A stretch of 64,000 bases of DNA from Chryseobacterium oncorhynchi (lineage in GTDB: Bacteria > Bacteroidota > Bacteroidia > Flavobacteriales > Weeksellaceae): positions 671,094 to 735,093 of the forward strand of contig NZ_PPEI02000003.1 in NCBI RefSeq assembly GCF_002899895.1, in the 5' to 3' direction. Positions 24,957 through 35,597 of this stretch are shown here, piece by piece. Made by a program: the position numbers and the translations under genes. The stretch's first letter is position 1. Every line of letters starts with the position of its first letter. A model generated the notes under the pieces. That model was not told where the DNA came from and made no database searches. It saw only the letters and a list, made by a program, of their open reading frames with translations.

Positions 24957-26669
24957 CTAGTCTCTAAACTTCACATCCTTTATATTAAGATAATGAGTTA
25001 CATTGCCTTTCCAGTGGTTCTCTTCCAGAGTAAAAGCAATATCAAAACTTCTATTTTTAAAATCCTCCACAAACTGTCCTAGCTTAAAGCCGACACATTC
25101 AATATTTCGTCCCGTAGATTCCTGCTTGATATAAAACTTCATATGGTTGTTGTCTTTTCCCATAGTTTTTACATATCCTGATAATCTTTGATCAGTTAAT
25201 GTAAAGATAGGCTTCATATTATGAGGTCCAAAAGGAGCAAGTTTCCTATGGAAATTAATAAACTCTCTGTTGATTTCATCAATTTTAATTTCAGAATCAA
25301 TCGTGATGGATGGCTCCCTTTGGTGTTCCTTGATCTTCTCAGAAACAATTTTTTCAAATTTTTCCTTGAATGCCTCAAACTTATCCTTTTCCATAGAAAG
25401 TCCTGCAGCAGCATGATGTCCACCGAATTTAAGAAAATATTCTGAGCACATATCAAGAGCTTCATGAACGTCAAAGTCTGAAACTGATCTTGCAGAAGCC
25501 ACCATTTCGCCATTATTACCATCCGTAAAGACCAGTGTAGGCTTGTAATAAGTTTCAATAAGTCTTGAAGCTACAATACCAATGACCCCTTTATTCCATT
25601 CAGGATGATAAACAATAGTGGAGTGCTTTGTTTCCTGCTGAGATTCCATAATTTGGTTCAAAGCAGAAAGCGTGGAGTTCATATCCAATTCACGCCTTTC
25701 ATCGTTGAGGTTCATGATGTCATGAACAATTTGGTGGGCGTGCTTCAGATTATCAGAAACCATAAGTTCCACAGCGGCTTTACCATGTGAAATTCTTCCG
25801 GCAGCGTTTATTTTAGGAGCAATTTCAAATACAATATTTGAAATTTCAAAATGAGAAAGCTTATCCTCAGGAATCAATAGCCTTAATCCAAGATTTCTTG
25901 TTTTTCTAAGAGTTTTCAGTCCCATTTTAGCAAGAACCCTGTTTTCACCAGTCATCGAAACAATATCTGCAGCAATGGATATTGCCAAAAGATCCGTCAG
26001 CTCAAATAATTCAGCATCCGGAAGTTTATAAATAGTATTCAATCCCTGACAAAGCTTAAAGCCGACACCACATCCGGAAAGTTCCTTAAATGGATATCTA
26101 CAATCACTTCTCTTAGGATCAAGCACAGCCGCAGCATTAGGAATCTCGTCACCTGGAAGGTGGTGATCACAAATGATAAAGTCAATATCCAGACTGGAGG
26201 CATAATTAATCATATCAAGAGCCTTGATACCACAGTCAAGAGCAATAATTAATGAAAAGCCATTCTCTTTGGCAAAATCAATCCCTTCAGTGGAAATACC
26301 ATATCCCTCAGAATTTCTGTCCGGAATATAATAATCCAAGTATTTTTTCTCAACAATTTTGCTGAGGTAAAGGTACATTAAGGCAACTGCTGTAGTTCCG
26401 TCTACATCATAATCACCATATACCAATATTTTTTCGCCATTTTCAATTGCAGTGGCAATACGCTCTACAGCTTTTTGCATGTCTGCCATTAAAAACGGAC
26501 TGTGTATATCGTTAAGGTTTGGTTTGAAAAATTCTCTCGCCTTTTGATAATTGTCAATTCCTCTTAGAACGAGAATTTTAGATTCAAAAGTACCAAAACC
26601 AAGTGACGAACTTAGTCCGTCCACAATTTCCTCATCGGGTTCGGGCTTATAAATCCATTTTTGACTCAT
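24957..26669 (-). CDS. recJ: Single-stranded-DNA-specific 5'-3' exonuclease RecJ
   Basis: 570 residues, the usual length. DHH phosphoesterase motifs are visible: DYDVDG (86-91), LDCGIK (about 145-150), ICDHHLPGD (167-175) with the DHH triad at 168-170, and the DHHA1 motif GGHHAAAG in the C-terminal half, followed by an OB-like domain. RecJ resects DNA in recombination and base-excision or mismatch repair with Mn2+ or Mg2+. Cytosolic. Lies 80 bases after the secreted protein gene at 26750-27775, same strand. Confidence 0.95.
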   Translation of the reverse strand: MSQKWIYKPEPDEEIVDGLSSSLGFGTFESKILVLRGIDNYQKAREFFKPNLNDIHSPFLMADMQKAVERIATAIENGEKILVYGDYDVDGTTAVALMYLYLSKIVEKKYLDYYIPDRNSEGYGISTEGIDFAKENGFSLIIALDCGIKALDMINYASSLDIDFIICDHHLPGDEIPNAAAVLDPKRSDCRYPFKELSGCGVGFKLCQGLNTIYKLPDAELFELTDLLAISIAADIVSMTGENRVLAKMGLKTLRKTRNLGLRLLIPEDKLSHFEISNIVFEIAPKINAAGRISHGKAAVELMVSDNLKHAHQIVHDIMNLNDERRELDMNSTLSALNQIMESQQETKHSTIVYHPEWNKGVIGIVASRLIETYYKPTLVFTDGNNGEMVASARSVSDFDVHEALDMCSEYFLKFGGHHAAAGLSMEKDKFEAFKEKFEKIVSEKIKEHQREPSITIDSEIKIDEINREFINFHRKLAPFGPHNMKPIFTLTDQRLSGYVKTMGKDNNHMKFYIKQESTGRNIECVGFKLGQFVEDFKNRSFDIAFTLEENHWKGNVTHYLNIKDVKFRD

Positions 26670-26749
26670 TTCACAAAAATAGGGAAAAAAGTTCTAAAAG
26701 CCTCTTTAAAAATCAGCAAATTAGATTTAAAAAAACAGCAGGAATAAGT

Positions 26750-27775
26750 CTAATAAAACTCGTACTTATTTGTGAAAATGACGGTTGAATCTATTTTTCC
26801 ATTCTTTTCTAAAATCATCTTTACAGGGATATTATATTCATCCAAATCATATTTTTCAAATGTCTTTTCATTGTTATCCTGAGTAAAGCTATCATCAAAA
26901 ACCAGTGCTTTTCCAAAGTATTTTCTTTTCTGATCAAATTTATATTCAGTATTAACCGTTTCTATAAGAGTAAGTTTATTCTCAGGATATTCCGTTGTGA
27001 TTTGCTTTAAATTCTTTTCTTCATCATATTCTTTTGTGATCTTTTTATCATCTTTATAATCAATGAAATAAGAATTGTCATAATAGATTTTACCTTGATC
27101 TGAAACAGTCTTTGACATTAACTGATTTGAGTCATTAAATTGATACACAGCATGGAAATCATGATTTGAAGGTTGTTCCTTAGGGAATGCTTTTACTAGT
27201 TTTTTATTAAAATCATATTCAAAAACATAAGAACTTTTATCCTTTTTATTATTCAGCTTCAGAATATTTTTATCCTTGTCAAAATCCTCGGTTTTTAGTA
27301 AGTCTTCAATGTATTTCCAGGCATTTTCGTTGTCTCCGGTTATTGGAATTCCTGTGCTATTTACAAGGATTATATTTCCTACAGCGTCATAATGATATTC
27401 ATTTGAACTGGCTCCTGTATTAGAATGTAGCATAAGGGTTTTGACCGGCTGGTTTTTTTCATTGTAAATATTTCTTTCAATAATGGTCAGATATTTTCCG
27501 CTCCAGTTTTCACTTACATATTGTCGATAATATTTATAAATCAAATTTCCATTTTTATCATACTCTAAAATATTAAGGTATTCTCCATTGCTTTTCTGTT
27601 CAAGTCTTTTTAAATTTTTGGGGTAGGTGGATGATGTGAAGTTGACATTAAAAGGTAGATTATAAGTATTGGAGGTCATCATTACATCTTCATAATCGGG
27701 CATGTTGTATTTTATTTTTTCCTGCCCTTCGAATAAAGAAAAGAAGAATAGAGTAAACAGGTAAATGGCTTTCAT
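26750..27775 (-). CDS. Secreted protein of unknown function with YD-like motifs
   Basis: 341 residues with an N-terminal hydrophobic signal (about 1-17). The body is rich in Asn, Lys, Tyr and Asp and holds spaced YDKNGNL, YDAVGNI and YDLDEYN stretches, reminiscent of the short strand repeats of YD/RHS-type proteins but without the repeated array or toxin tail of RHS elements. Such YD-like single-domain lipoprotein or periplasmic proteins are common in Chryseobacterium. I do not recognise a function. It is divergent from the M48 peptidase gene, with 86 bases between. Confidence 0.65.
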   Translation of the reverse strand: MKAIYLFTLFFFSLFEGQEKIKYNMPDYEDVMMTSNTYNLPFNVNFTSSTYPKNLKRLEQKSNGEYLNILEYDKNGNLIYKYYRQYVSENWSGKYLTIIERNIYNEKNQPVKTLMLHSNTGASSNEYHYDAVGNIILVNSTGIPITGDNENAWKYIEDLLKTEDFDKDKNILKLNNKKDKSSYVFEYDFNKKLVKAFPKEQPSNHDFHAVYQFNDSNQLMSKTVSDQGKIYYDNSYFIDYKDDKKITKEYDEEKNLKQITTEYPENKLTLIETVNTEYKFDQKRKYFGKALVFDDSFTQDNNEKTFEKYDLDEYNIPVKMILEKNGKIDSTVIFTNKYEFY

Positions 27776-27861
27776 TTTTTCCTTTAAAATTAAAAAAATA
27801 GAGTTTACGCTTTTAAGTTTATTATTGTTGAAAAATGGTTATCTTCGTCGTCCAAATTTAA

Positions 27862-28680
27862 ATGACTATGAAAAAAATTATCGTGTGCCTTTCTCTTTTA
27901 GGGGCAATGAATTCAATCAGTGCACAAAAAATTAATCTTGGTAAAGCTGCCGGAATAGTTTCAAATGGTGCTAAAGCCTTAACTTTTACCAACGAGGATG
28001 CTGTTAAATTATCCAAAGAATCAGTAGATTGGATGGATAAAAACAATGCAGTAGCGGGGCCAAAAGATCCGTATACTGTAAGACTGAACAAACTGTTTGG
28101 AAAACACAAATCTCAAGACGGTCTGAACTTAAACTATAAAGTTTATAAAGTGAAAGATATCAATGCTTTTGCTTGTGCAGATGGAAGTGTGCGTGTATTT
28201 TCATCCTTAATGGATATCATGACGGATAATGAGTTGTTAGCTGTAATCGGTCACGAAATTGGCCACGTAAAAAATGAAGATACAAAAGATGCTATGAAAT
28301 CTGCTTATTTAAAAGCAGCAGCATTAGATGCGGCTTCATCGGCTTCCAACGCAGTAGCTACTCTTAATGATAGCCAGGTGGGTAAGATGGCTAATGCATT
28401 TTTAGATGCTTCTCACAGTAAAAAACAAGAGTCTGAAGCGGATACTTATTCATATGACTTCATGAAAGCCAATAAATATGATGTAGTAGGAGCTTATACA
28501 GCTTTCAAAAAACTAGCTTTGCTTTCACAAGGAAGTACACAAACAGGTTTTGAAAAAATGTTTAACTCTCACCCTGATAGTGAGAAAAGAGCACAGGCAA
28601 TCAAGAAAAGAGCAGAAAAAGATGGATTATGGAAAGATCCGGGAACTGTAGCTCTTCCAACAGCAAAACTTACAAAATAA
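27862..28680 (+). CDS. Periplasmic M48-family metalloprotease
   Basis: 272 residues with a signal peptide (about 1-22, cleavage after ISAQ). The zinc motif HEIGH is at 131-135 and the third ligand E192 is in QESEADTYS, as in BepA/LoiP/HtpX-like M48 peptidases, followed by the usual SHPDSEKRAQAIKKRA tail at 255-270. Likely a quality-control protease for outer-membrane or periplasmic proteins. A second in-frame ATG at 27868 gives an equally good signal peptide (MKKIIV), so the start is uncertain by two codons. A strong hairpin follows. Confidence 0.88.
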   Translation: MTMKKIIVCLSLLGAMNSISAQKINLGKAAGIVSNGAKALTFTNEDAVKLSKESVDWMDKNNAVAGPKDPYTVRLNKLFGKHKSQDGLNLNYKVYKVKDINAFACADGSVRVFSSLMDIMTDNELLAVIGHEIGHVKNEDTKDAMKSAYLKAAALDAASSASNAVATLNDSQVGKMANAFLDASHSKKQESEADTYSYDFMKANKYDVVGAYTAFKKLALLSQGSTQTGFEKMFNSHPDSEKRAQAIKKRAEKDGLWKDPGTVALPTAKLTK

Positions 28681-28705
28681 TTATTTTATTTATTGTTTAA
28701 AAGAA

Positions 28706-28740
28706 AAACCTCAAAGCAATGCTTTGAGGTTTCTTTATTT
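28706..28740. terminator. Bidirectional terminator between the M48 and ABC-F genes
   Basis: AAACCTCAAAGC (28706-28717) and GCTTTGAGGTTT (28721-28732) pair perfectly around AAT. T-rich flanks occur on both strands, so it can end both convergent genes. Confidence 0.88.
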
Positions 28741-28760
28741 GATTCTGTATTCAGATCAGA

Positions 28761-30455
<1,695 letters not shown>

Positions 30456-30501
30456 TTAAATGTATCGTATTTTTTATATATTTCATTAACGAAATTTTAA
30501 A

Positions 30502-30963
30502 ATGATGAAGATTGAAAAAACAGTTAGTATATTAAATAAAAGAGCCCGCTTTGAATATGAGATTCTTGAAGAATACGAAGCCGGAATGGTTTTGACGGGT
30601 ACAGAAATAAAATCTTTGCGCTCCTCCAAAGCATCTATTACAGAATCGTTCTGTCAGTTTATTGATGGGGAATTATACATTATAAATATGATGATTGATG
30701 AGTATAAATTAGGAACTTTTTACAACCATAAGACAAAAAGGGAACGGAAATTGCTCTTGCACAAAAAAGAATTACAGAAACTTGAAAAAAAGTTAAAGGA
30801 TGCAGGGAACACTATCATAGCCTTAAAGTTATATATCACTGATCGAGGTAAAGCAAAAGTGCTGATAGCACTTGGTAGAGGGAAAAAACTTTTCGATAAA
30901 AGGGAGGCGATAAAAGATAGAGAAAATAAACGGAACCTGGACAGAATATTAAAGAAAAGTTAA
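30502..30963 (+). CDS. smpB: SsrA-binding protein SmpB
   Basis: 153 residues. Binds tmRNA and brings it to stalled ribosomes for trans-translation. Conserved elements are visible: NKRARFEYEILEEYEAGMVLTGTEIKSLR, the AYIxxGEL-like strand (FCQFIDGELYIINM), the basic PHxxxRxRKLLLHKKEL equivalent (YNHKTKRERKLLLHKKEL) and the flexible tail KKLFDKREAIKDREN. The start could be either of two adjacent ATGs (30502 or 30505). It is divergent from the ABC-F gene, another translation factor. Confidence 0.96.
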   Translation: MMKIEKTVSILNKRARFEYEILEEYEAGMVLTGTEIKSLRSSKASITESFCQFIDGELYIINMMIDEYKLGTFYNHKTKRERKLLLHKKELQKLEKKLKDAGNTIIALKLYITDRGKAKVLIALGRGKKLFDKREAIKDRENKRNLDRILKKS

Positions 30964-30979
30964 AAATCATCTGAAAAAC

Positions 30980-31011
30980 TTTGTATATAAAGAAAAATTA
31001 TATTTATTTTG
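30980..31011 (+). promoter_or_regulatory. Promoter of the OmpA-family gene
   Basis: TTTG (30980-30983), a 20-base spacer and TTATTTTG (31004-31011), one mismatch from TAnnTTTG. The spacing is right and the leader is about 25 bases; abundant outer-membrane protein genes usually have such promoters. Confidence 0.5.
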
Positions 31012-31040
31012 CATTATCAATTATTTAATCATTTAATTCT

Positions 31041-32543
31041 ATGAAAAATCTAAAATTAGGAATTTCAGCATTGGCGCTTACTGTTGCCTCTACTGTCTTT
31101 GCCCAGACTACCAACAATCCGTGGTTAATCGGAGTTGGTGCTCATGCGGAAAATCACAAGGCAGCACAGACGGGATTCAGTAACACGTTCTCTGCTAATA
31201 ATTTAACGAAGAGAATGTTCAATTTGAACAACTTCTCTATTACACCTCCGTTATCTAAGTTAACAGTTGCTAGAAACATTGGTAAAGGTTTAGTTATTGA
31301 CTGGCAAACTTCTGTTGGTAATGTTGAAAACAAAAGATTCAACATGGGGAAAGAATTTTTCCTAATGACAGGTATTGGTTTCCAGGCGAAAGCTGCAGGT
31401 CTTTTATGGAACGAGGAGTCTTGGTTTGATCCTTACTTAAGAGTTGGTGCCAACTATTTAAGACATGATTACACTAGTCTTGCTTTCCCAAGAAATGACT
31501 TCAAAGGAGAATCTGTTCCAAACGGAAAAGATGGTAACGAGAATGGTAAAGCAAATCACTTTGCTTTAGCTACAGGTGCTGGTGCTAACTTCTGGGTAAC
31601 TAAAAACTTCGGACTTGGTATCCAAGGTGACTATGTATCAACTCCAGGTGATAAATCTTCAGTTGCTAACTTCTGGCAAGCTTCTGCATCTATCTTATTT
31701 AGATTCGGAAACAGAGATAGAGATAAGGATGGTATCCTAGATAAAGATGACCTTTGTCCAGATACACCAGGTTTACCAGAATTCCAAGGATGTCCTGATA
31801 CTGACGGAGATGGAGTTCCAGATAAAGACGATCAGTGTCCAGATGTAGCTGGTCCAGTTGAAAACAACGGTTGTCCTTGGCCAGATACAGATGGTGACGG
31901 TGTTATCGATAAAGATGATGCTTGTCCTACAGTAGCAGGTCCTGCTGAAAACAATGGTTGTCCTTGGCCAGACACAGACGGTGACGGTATCTTAGATAAA
32001 GATGATGCTTGTCCTACTGTTCCAGGTCTTCCAGAATACAACGGATGTCCTAAGCCTAAGACTAAAACTGCTGAAGAAGTTGAAACTACATTCAAGAGTG
32101 TATTCTTTGACTTCAACAAAGCTTCAATCAAAGCTGAGTCTAAAGGAGCATTAGATAGAGCTGCTGAAATCATTAAGAAAGATGGAGGTCACTATCTATT
32201 AGAAGGTAGAACTGATGCTAAAGGTGCTGCTGCTTACAACTTGAAATTATCTAGAGAAAGAGCTGCTTCTGTAGTTGCTGCTTTAGATGCAAGAGGTGTA
32301 GATGCTAACGCTCTTAAATCAGTAGGTGTAGGTGCTACTAAAGCTACTATTCCTGCTAAAGCTACAGATGCTGAAAGACAAGTTGACAGAAAAGTAGTTG
32401 TAAAAGCTATCGAAAACGAATCAGAGTGGAGTGCAATCGCTAAGAAAGATTATGCTGATGCTCCAGTTAAGAAAGCTGCTGTTAAAAAAGCAACTAAAAA
32501 AGCTCCAGCTAAGAAAAAAGCTGCTGCTAAAAAGAAAAAATAA
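31041..32543 (+). CDS. OmpA-family outer-membrane protein with calcium-binding repeats and a lysine/alanine tail
   Basis: 500 residues. Signal peptide 1-21 (ends VFAQ), an eight-stranded barrel-like domain (about 22-225, ending ASILFRFGNRD), four thrombospondin type 3 repeats (226-336, DTDGDGxxDKDDxCP) that should bind Ca2+, then an OmpA peptidoglycan-binding domain (351-456: VFFDFNKASIK, LEGRTDAKGAAAYNLKLSRERA). Residues 475-500 form an extra tail of Lys, Ala and Pro like histone H1 ends. It links outer membrane and cell wall and is probably abundant, judging from its promoter, terminator and use of preferred codons. A single gene. Confidence 0.93.
   Translation: MKNLKLGISALALTVASTVFAQTTNNPWLIGVGAHAENHKAAQTGFSNTFSANNLTKRMFNLNNFSITPPLSKLTVARNIGKGLVIDWQTSVGNVENKRFNMGKEFFLMTGIGFQAKAAGLLWNEESWFDPYLRVGANYLRHDYTSLAFPRNDFKGESVPNGKDGNENGKANHFALATGAGANFWVTKNFGLGIQGDYVSTPGDKSSVANFWQASASILFRFGNRDRDKDGILDKDDLCPDTPGLPEFQGCPDTDGDGVPDKDDQCPDVAGPVENNGCPWPDTDGDGVIDKDDACPTVAGPAENNGCPWPDTDGDGILDKDDACPTVPGLPEYNGCPKPKTKTAEEVETTFKSVFFDFNKASIKAESKGALDRAAEIIKKDGGHYLLEGRTDAKGAAAYNLKLSRERAASVVAALDARGVDANALKSVGVGATKATIPAKATDAERQVDRKVVVKAIENESEWSAIAKKDYADAPVKKAAVKKATKKAPAKKKAAAKKKK
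31716..32048 (+). repeat. Tandem thrombospondin type 3 repeat tract within the OmpA-family gene
   Basis: Four coding repeats; the last three are about 28-29 codons long and are similar at DNA level too, with the motif GATACAGATGGTGACGG recurring with few changes and TGTCCTTGGCCAGA twice. Such tracts can change copy number by slippage or recombination. Confidence 0.8.
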
Positions 32544-32562
32544 TTAATTTTTCTAAATAATG

Positions 32563-32597
32563 AATACCTCCAATCTATTGGAGGTATTTTTTTTTTG
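32563..32597 (+). terminator. Terminator after the OmpA-family gene
   Basis: AATACCTCCAA (32563-32573) and TTGGAGGTATT (32578-32588) pair around TCTA and are followed by a run of T. It is a strong, standard terminator. Confidence 0.92.
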
Positions 32598-32609
32598 TGG
32601 ACTTTTAAG

Positions 32610-32617
32610 TAATTTTG
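32610..32617 (+). promoter_or_regulatory. Candidate -7 element of the YebC-family gene
   Basis: TAATTTTG, a perfect TAnnTTTG, lies 20 bases before the ATG at 32638 and right behind the upstream terminator, so the gene has its own promoter. The T tract before it leaves no distinct -33 box. Confidence 0.5.
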
Positions 32618-32637
32618 TTGAAAATTTTAAAAATAAA

Positions 32638-33378
32638 ATGGGAAGAGCATTTGAATATAGAAAAGCTTCTAAAATGGCCAGATGGGATAAAATGGCCAAA
32701 ACATTCTCTAAAATAGGTAAGGATATTGCATTAGCAGTAAAAGCAGGTGGAGTAGATCCTGAAGCTAATCCGGCATTGAGAAGATGTATCCAGAACGCGA
32801 AAGGGGCTAATATGCCTAAGGATAACGTTGAAAGAGCAATTAAAAAAGCCAGCGGCGCTGATGCTGAAAACTATGAAGAAGTTACTTATGAAGGATACGG
32901 ACAGGGTGGTGTTGCTTTTTTTGTAGAATGTACTACAAATAATACAACAAGAACTGTAGCAAACGTAAGAGCTATTTTTAACAAGTTTGACGGTAACCTT
33001 GGAAAGAATGGAGAACTAGCATTTATTTTCGACAGAAAAGGTATTTTCACAATTGATTTGGCTCAAATTAAAATGGATTGGGATGACTTCGAAATGGAAA
33101 TGATTGATGGTGGTGCAGAAGATGTAGAAAAAGATGAGGAAGAAGTAATGATTACAACTGCTTTTGAAGATTTCGGTTCGTTATCTCATAAGTTAGATGA
33201 ACTTGGTGTTGAGGCAAAAAGTGCAGAATTACAAAGAATTCCAAACAATACAAAAGAGGTAAACGAAGAACAGTTTAAAGCAAATATGAAAATGCTTGAG
33301 CGTTTTGAAGATGACGATGATGTTCAGAACGTTTATCATAACATGGAAATCACAGAAGAGCTGATGAACTCTTTATAA
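32638..33378 (+). CDS. YebC/PmpR-family protein
   Basis: 246 residues from ATG 32638 (MGRAFEYRKASKMARW). An upstream in-frame ATG at 32560 would read through the terminator hairpin and is rejected. Conserved family sequence: KTFSKIGKDIALAVKAGG, NPALRRCIQNAKGANMPKDNVERAIKKASG and YEGYGQGGVAFFVECTTNN. YebC proteins were long called transcription regulators; recent work assigns a role in relieving ribosome stalling at proline stretches. Which applies here is not decided by sequence. Cytosolic. Confidence 0.95.
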   Translation: MGRAFEYRKASKMARWDKMAKTFSKIGKDIALAVKAGGVDPEANPALRRCIQNAKGANMPKDNVERAIKKASGADAENYEEVTYEGYGQGGVAFFVECTTNNTTRTVANVRAIFNKFDGNLGKNGELAFIFDRKGIFTIDLAQIKMDWDDFEMEMIDGGAEDVEKDEEEVMITTAFEDFGSLSHKLDELGVEAKSAELQRIPNNTKEVNEEQFKANMKMLERFEDDDDVQNVYHNMEITEELMNSL

Positions 33379-33521
33379 GAAATAATATAGCATTCATATA
33401 CAGTTAACTTTCAATTAGTTTCTTTGTATAAAACTATGAAATGCCTTAAAGTACTTTTTATATATAATAAGGAGCATTGGGGCGTTTCATTCGGCAAAAT
33501 AAAAAAGCTGAAAATATACGG

Positions 33522-34346
33522 ATGAAAAGAAACGTTGAATTAGTTGTCATATCGGATGTTCATTTGGGAACTTATGGATGTAAGGCTAAAGAATTACTGA
33601 GGTACCTCAATTCTATCCAGCCAAAAACTTTGGTTTTGAATGGCGATATTATCGATATCTGGCAGTTCAAAAAGTCTTACTTCCCTAAACCTCATTTGAA
33701 AGTGATCAGAAAGATTCTTTCATTTGCTACCAAGAATACAGACGTTTACTATATTACGGGGAACCACGATGAGATGTTCCGTAAGTTTACCGATTTTGAA
33801 CTCGGGAAGCTTAAGGTTTGTAATAAAATTTGTCTGACTATTGATCAGAAGAAAACCTGGATCTTTCATGGTGATGTTTTTGATGCTTCAGTTCAACATT
33901 CCAAATGGATTGCCAAGCTTGGTGGAAAGGGATATGATCTTTTAATCATCATCAATAATGTTGTGAACTGGTTTTTGGAAAAAATGGGTAAGGAAAAATA
34001 TTCATTTTCAAAAAAAATTAAAAACAATGTGAAGAAAGCGGTAAAGTATATTGGAGACTTTGAATTAACTGCTTCTGAACTCGCTATAGACAATCATTAT
34101 GATTATGTTGTTTGTGGACATATTCACCAGCCACAGATTAGGGAGGTTGTTAATAAAAAAGGATCTTGTACTTATCTGAATTCCGGAGATTGGATTGAAA
34201 ATCTGTCTGCACTGGAATACAATGATAAGGAATGGAAGATCTTTTACTATGATGAACATAAACATTTACTGAAAGATGATGAAACAGAGGAAATTCAGGA
34301 GATGGACAATTCTGCACTTTTAAAAATAGTAACTAATTTTACCTAA
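33522..34346 (+). CDS. LpxH-like metallophosphoesterase (UDP-2,3-diacylglucosamine diphosphatase family)
   Basis: 274 residues from ATG 33522; a TTG at 33477 with a purine-rich stretch before it would add 15 residues of no family resemblance. Calcineurin-like metal motifs: SDVHLG (D12, H14), GDIIDIW (D42), GNHDE (81-84 region), HGDVFD (116-121) and GHIHQP near 195. These match the UDP-diacylglucosamine diphosphatase branch used in lipid A synthesis (LpxH or LpxH2). The adjacent glycosyltransferase starts at the very next base, and the pair is commonly seen together in Bacteroidota, suggesting a shared envelope-lipid role. Confidence 0.82.
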   Translation: MKRNVELVVISDVHLGTYGCKAKELLRYLNSIQPKTLVLNGDIIDIWQFKKSYFPKPHLKVIRKILSFATKNTDVYYITGNHDEMFRKFTDFELGKLKVCNKICLTIDQKKTWIFHGDVFDASVQHSKWIAKLGGKGYDLLIIINNVVNWFLEKMGKEKYSFSKKIKNNVKKAVKYIGDFELTASELAIDNHYDYVVCGHIHQPQIREVVNKKGSCTYLNSGDWIENLSALEYNDKEWKIFYYDEHKHLLKDDETEEIQEMDNSALLKIVTNFT

Positions 34347-35318
34347 ATGAAGATCTTGTATGCATTTCAAGGTACTGGAAACGGTCATGTAGCCAGAGCA
34401 CAGGAAATTATTCCAATTCTCAAAAAATATGCTTCGGTAGATACATTGATCAGTGGGCATCAGTCGCAATTAAAGGCTGATTTCGACATTAATTTCCAAC
34501 ATAGAGGTATTTCTCTTCTTTATAACAAAACAGGCGGTTTATCCTATCGCAAAACATTTACTGATAATAAATTTATTGAAGCTGCAAAAACAATAAGGGA
34601 TCTGGAACTTTCAAAATATGATCTCATTATTAATGATTATGAACCTTTAACCGGTTGGGCTTCTAAATTGAAAAAGCTTCCGATGATAGAACTGAGTCAT
34701 CAGGCATCAATGAGTTTTTCTGAAACTCCAAAACCTAAAAAGAAAGATTTTCTGGGAGAACTGATTTTGAAATATTATGTTCCCAGCGAAAGAAAAATAG
34801 GTTTTCACTTTGAAAATTATCATCCACAGATCAAGAAGCCTGTAATCCGTAAAAAGATCAGGAATCTCAATCCTTATAAACAAGGGTATTATCTTGTTTA
34901 TCTTCCGAGTTTTGCGGACGAAAATATTATTAAGATTCTAAGGAAAATTCCTGTGGAATGGAAAGTTTTTTCCAAATACAGTAAAGTGCAGGTTAAAGTG
35001 AAAAATGTTGAAGTATTTCCTATTGATGAAATGCAGTACCTAAAATATTTTGAAGGCTGCGAGGGTATTTTATGTAATGCAGGTTTTGAGGCTCCAGCTG
35101 AAGCCCTTTTTATGAATAAAAAACTGTTTGTAATTCCTATCCATAATCAATATGAACAGGAATGTAATGCTTGTGCGCTAGACAAAATGGGAATTCCCAA
35201 TTCTAAGGTTTTAAATTTACAGGAGATTATGGAGTGGGTAGCTTCTGATCATCATCTGGAGGTAGATTATCCAAATGACATTGAAGATATCCTACTGAAT
35301 GAAGTTTTAATTCTTTAA
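34347..35318 (+). CDS. Glycosyltransferase family 28-like protein
   Basis: 323 residues, GT-B style. The N-terminal GTGNGHVARAQEIIPIL (10-26) is the glycine-rich acceptor loop, and the C-terminal LCNAGFEAPAEALFMNKKLFVIPIHNQYEQECNA is the nucleotide-sugar site of MurG/UGT-like enzymes. No membrane segment or signal. The start ATG touches the stop codon of the LpxH-like gene, so the two are translationally coupled and likely serve one pathway, for example glycolipid formation. Donor and acceptor are not known. Confidence 0.82.
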   Translation: MKILYAFQGTGNGHVARAQEIIPILKKYASVDTLISGHQSQLKADFDINFQHRGISLLYNKTGGLSYRKTFTDNKFIEAAKTIRDLELSKYDLIINDYEPLTGWASKLKKLPMIELSHQASMSFSETPKPKKKDFLGELILKYYVPSERKIGFHFENYHPQIKKPVIRKKIRNLNPYKQGYYLVYLPSFADENIIKILRKIPVEWKVFSKYSKVQVKVKNVEVFPIDEMQYLKYFEGCEGILCNAGFEAPAEALFMNKKLFVIPIHNQYEQECNACALDKMGIPNSKVLNLQEIMEWVASDHHLEVDYPNDIEDILLNEVLIL

Positions 35319-35597
35319 AAAAATATCTTCTACATCACTCATTCTTGTCATAACGGATCTTGCGTAAGAACAATGAGGGTATACTTTCCAGTTGTTTTCT
35401 CTTGCAAATCTGATGGCTTCTTCCACTAAGTATTTTCCCATTCCCTTGCCCTCAAACTCAGGGTGGACAAGTACAAACGAAATGATAAACTTGTGATCTT
35501 CCGGGAAAATAGTATAGGTTAATCTTCCAACTTCTTTTACTTCGTTATTAAGGGTAAGAAATCCGCCGTTTCCGGATCTGTTGTTTTCAAAATTCAT
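35307..35597 (-). CDS. GNAT-family N-acetyltransferase-like protein
   Basis: 96 residues. Short GNAT domain of the YjdJ type: KFIISFVLVHPEFEGKGMGKYLVEEAIRFARENNWKVYPHCSYAR includes the acetyl-CoA loop (EGKGMGK) and the C-terminal YPxCxYAR motif. It overlaps the end of the glycosyltransferase gene by 12 bases, tail to tail. Substrate unknown. Confidence 0.85.
   Translation of the reverse strand: MNFENNRSGNGGFLTLNNEVKEVGRLTYTIFPEDHKFIISFVLVHPEFEGKGMGKYLVEEAIRFARENNWKVYPHCSYARSVMTRMSDVEDIFLKN

Noticed and set aside
26750-27775. RHS/YD-repeat toxin
   Set aside because: Only scattered YD-like motifs, no regular repeat array, no hyperconserved core and no toxin tail or immunity gene.
31716-32048. 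Repeat tract as a CRISPR array
   Set aside because: The repeats are in frame, encode DxDxDG calcium motifs, and have no conserved repeat/unique spacer alternation.
32560-32637. Longer start for the YebC-family protein
   Set aside because: The extra 26 residues would be read through the OmpA-gene terminator and its T run; the family N-terminus MGRAFEYRKA begins at 32638 behind its own -7 box.
33477-33521. TTG start with an AGGAG-like sequence before the LpxH-like gene
   Set aside because: The added residues GRFIRQNKKAENIR have no family resemblance, the spacing is only a few bases, and Shine-Dalgarno use is weak in flavobacteria. ATG 33522 gives the expected N-terminus.
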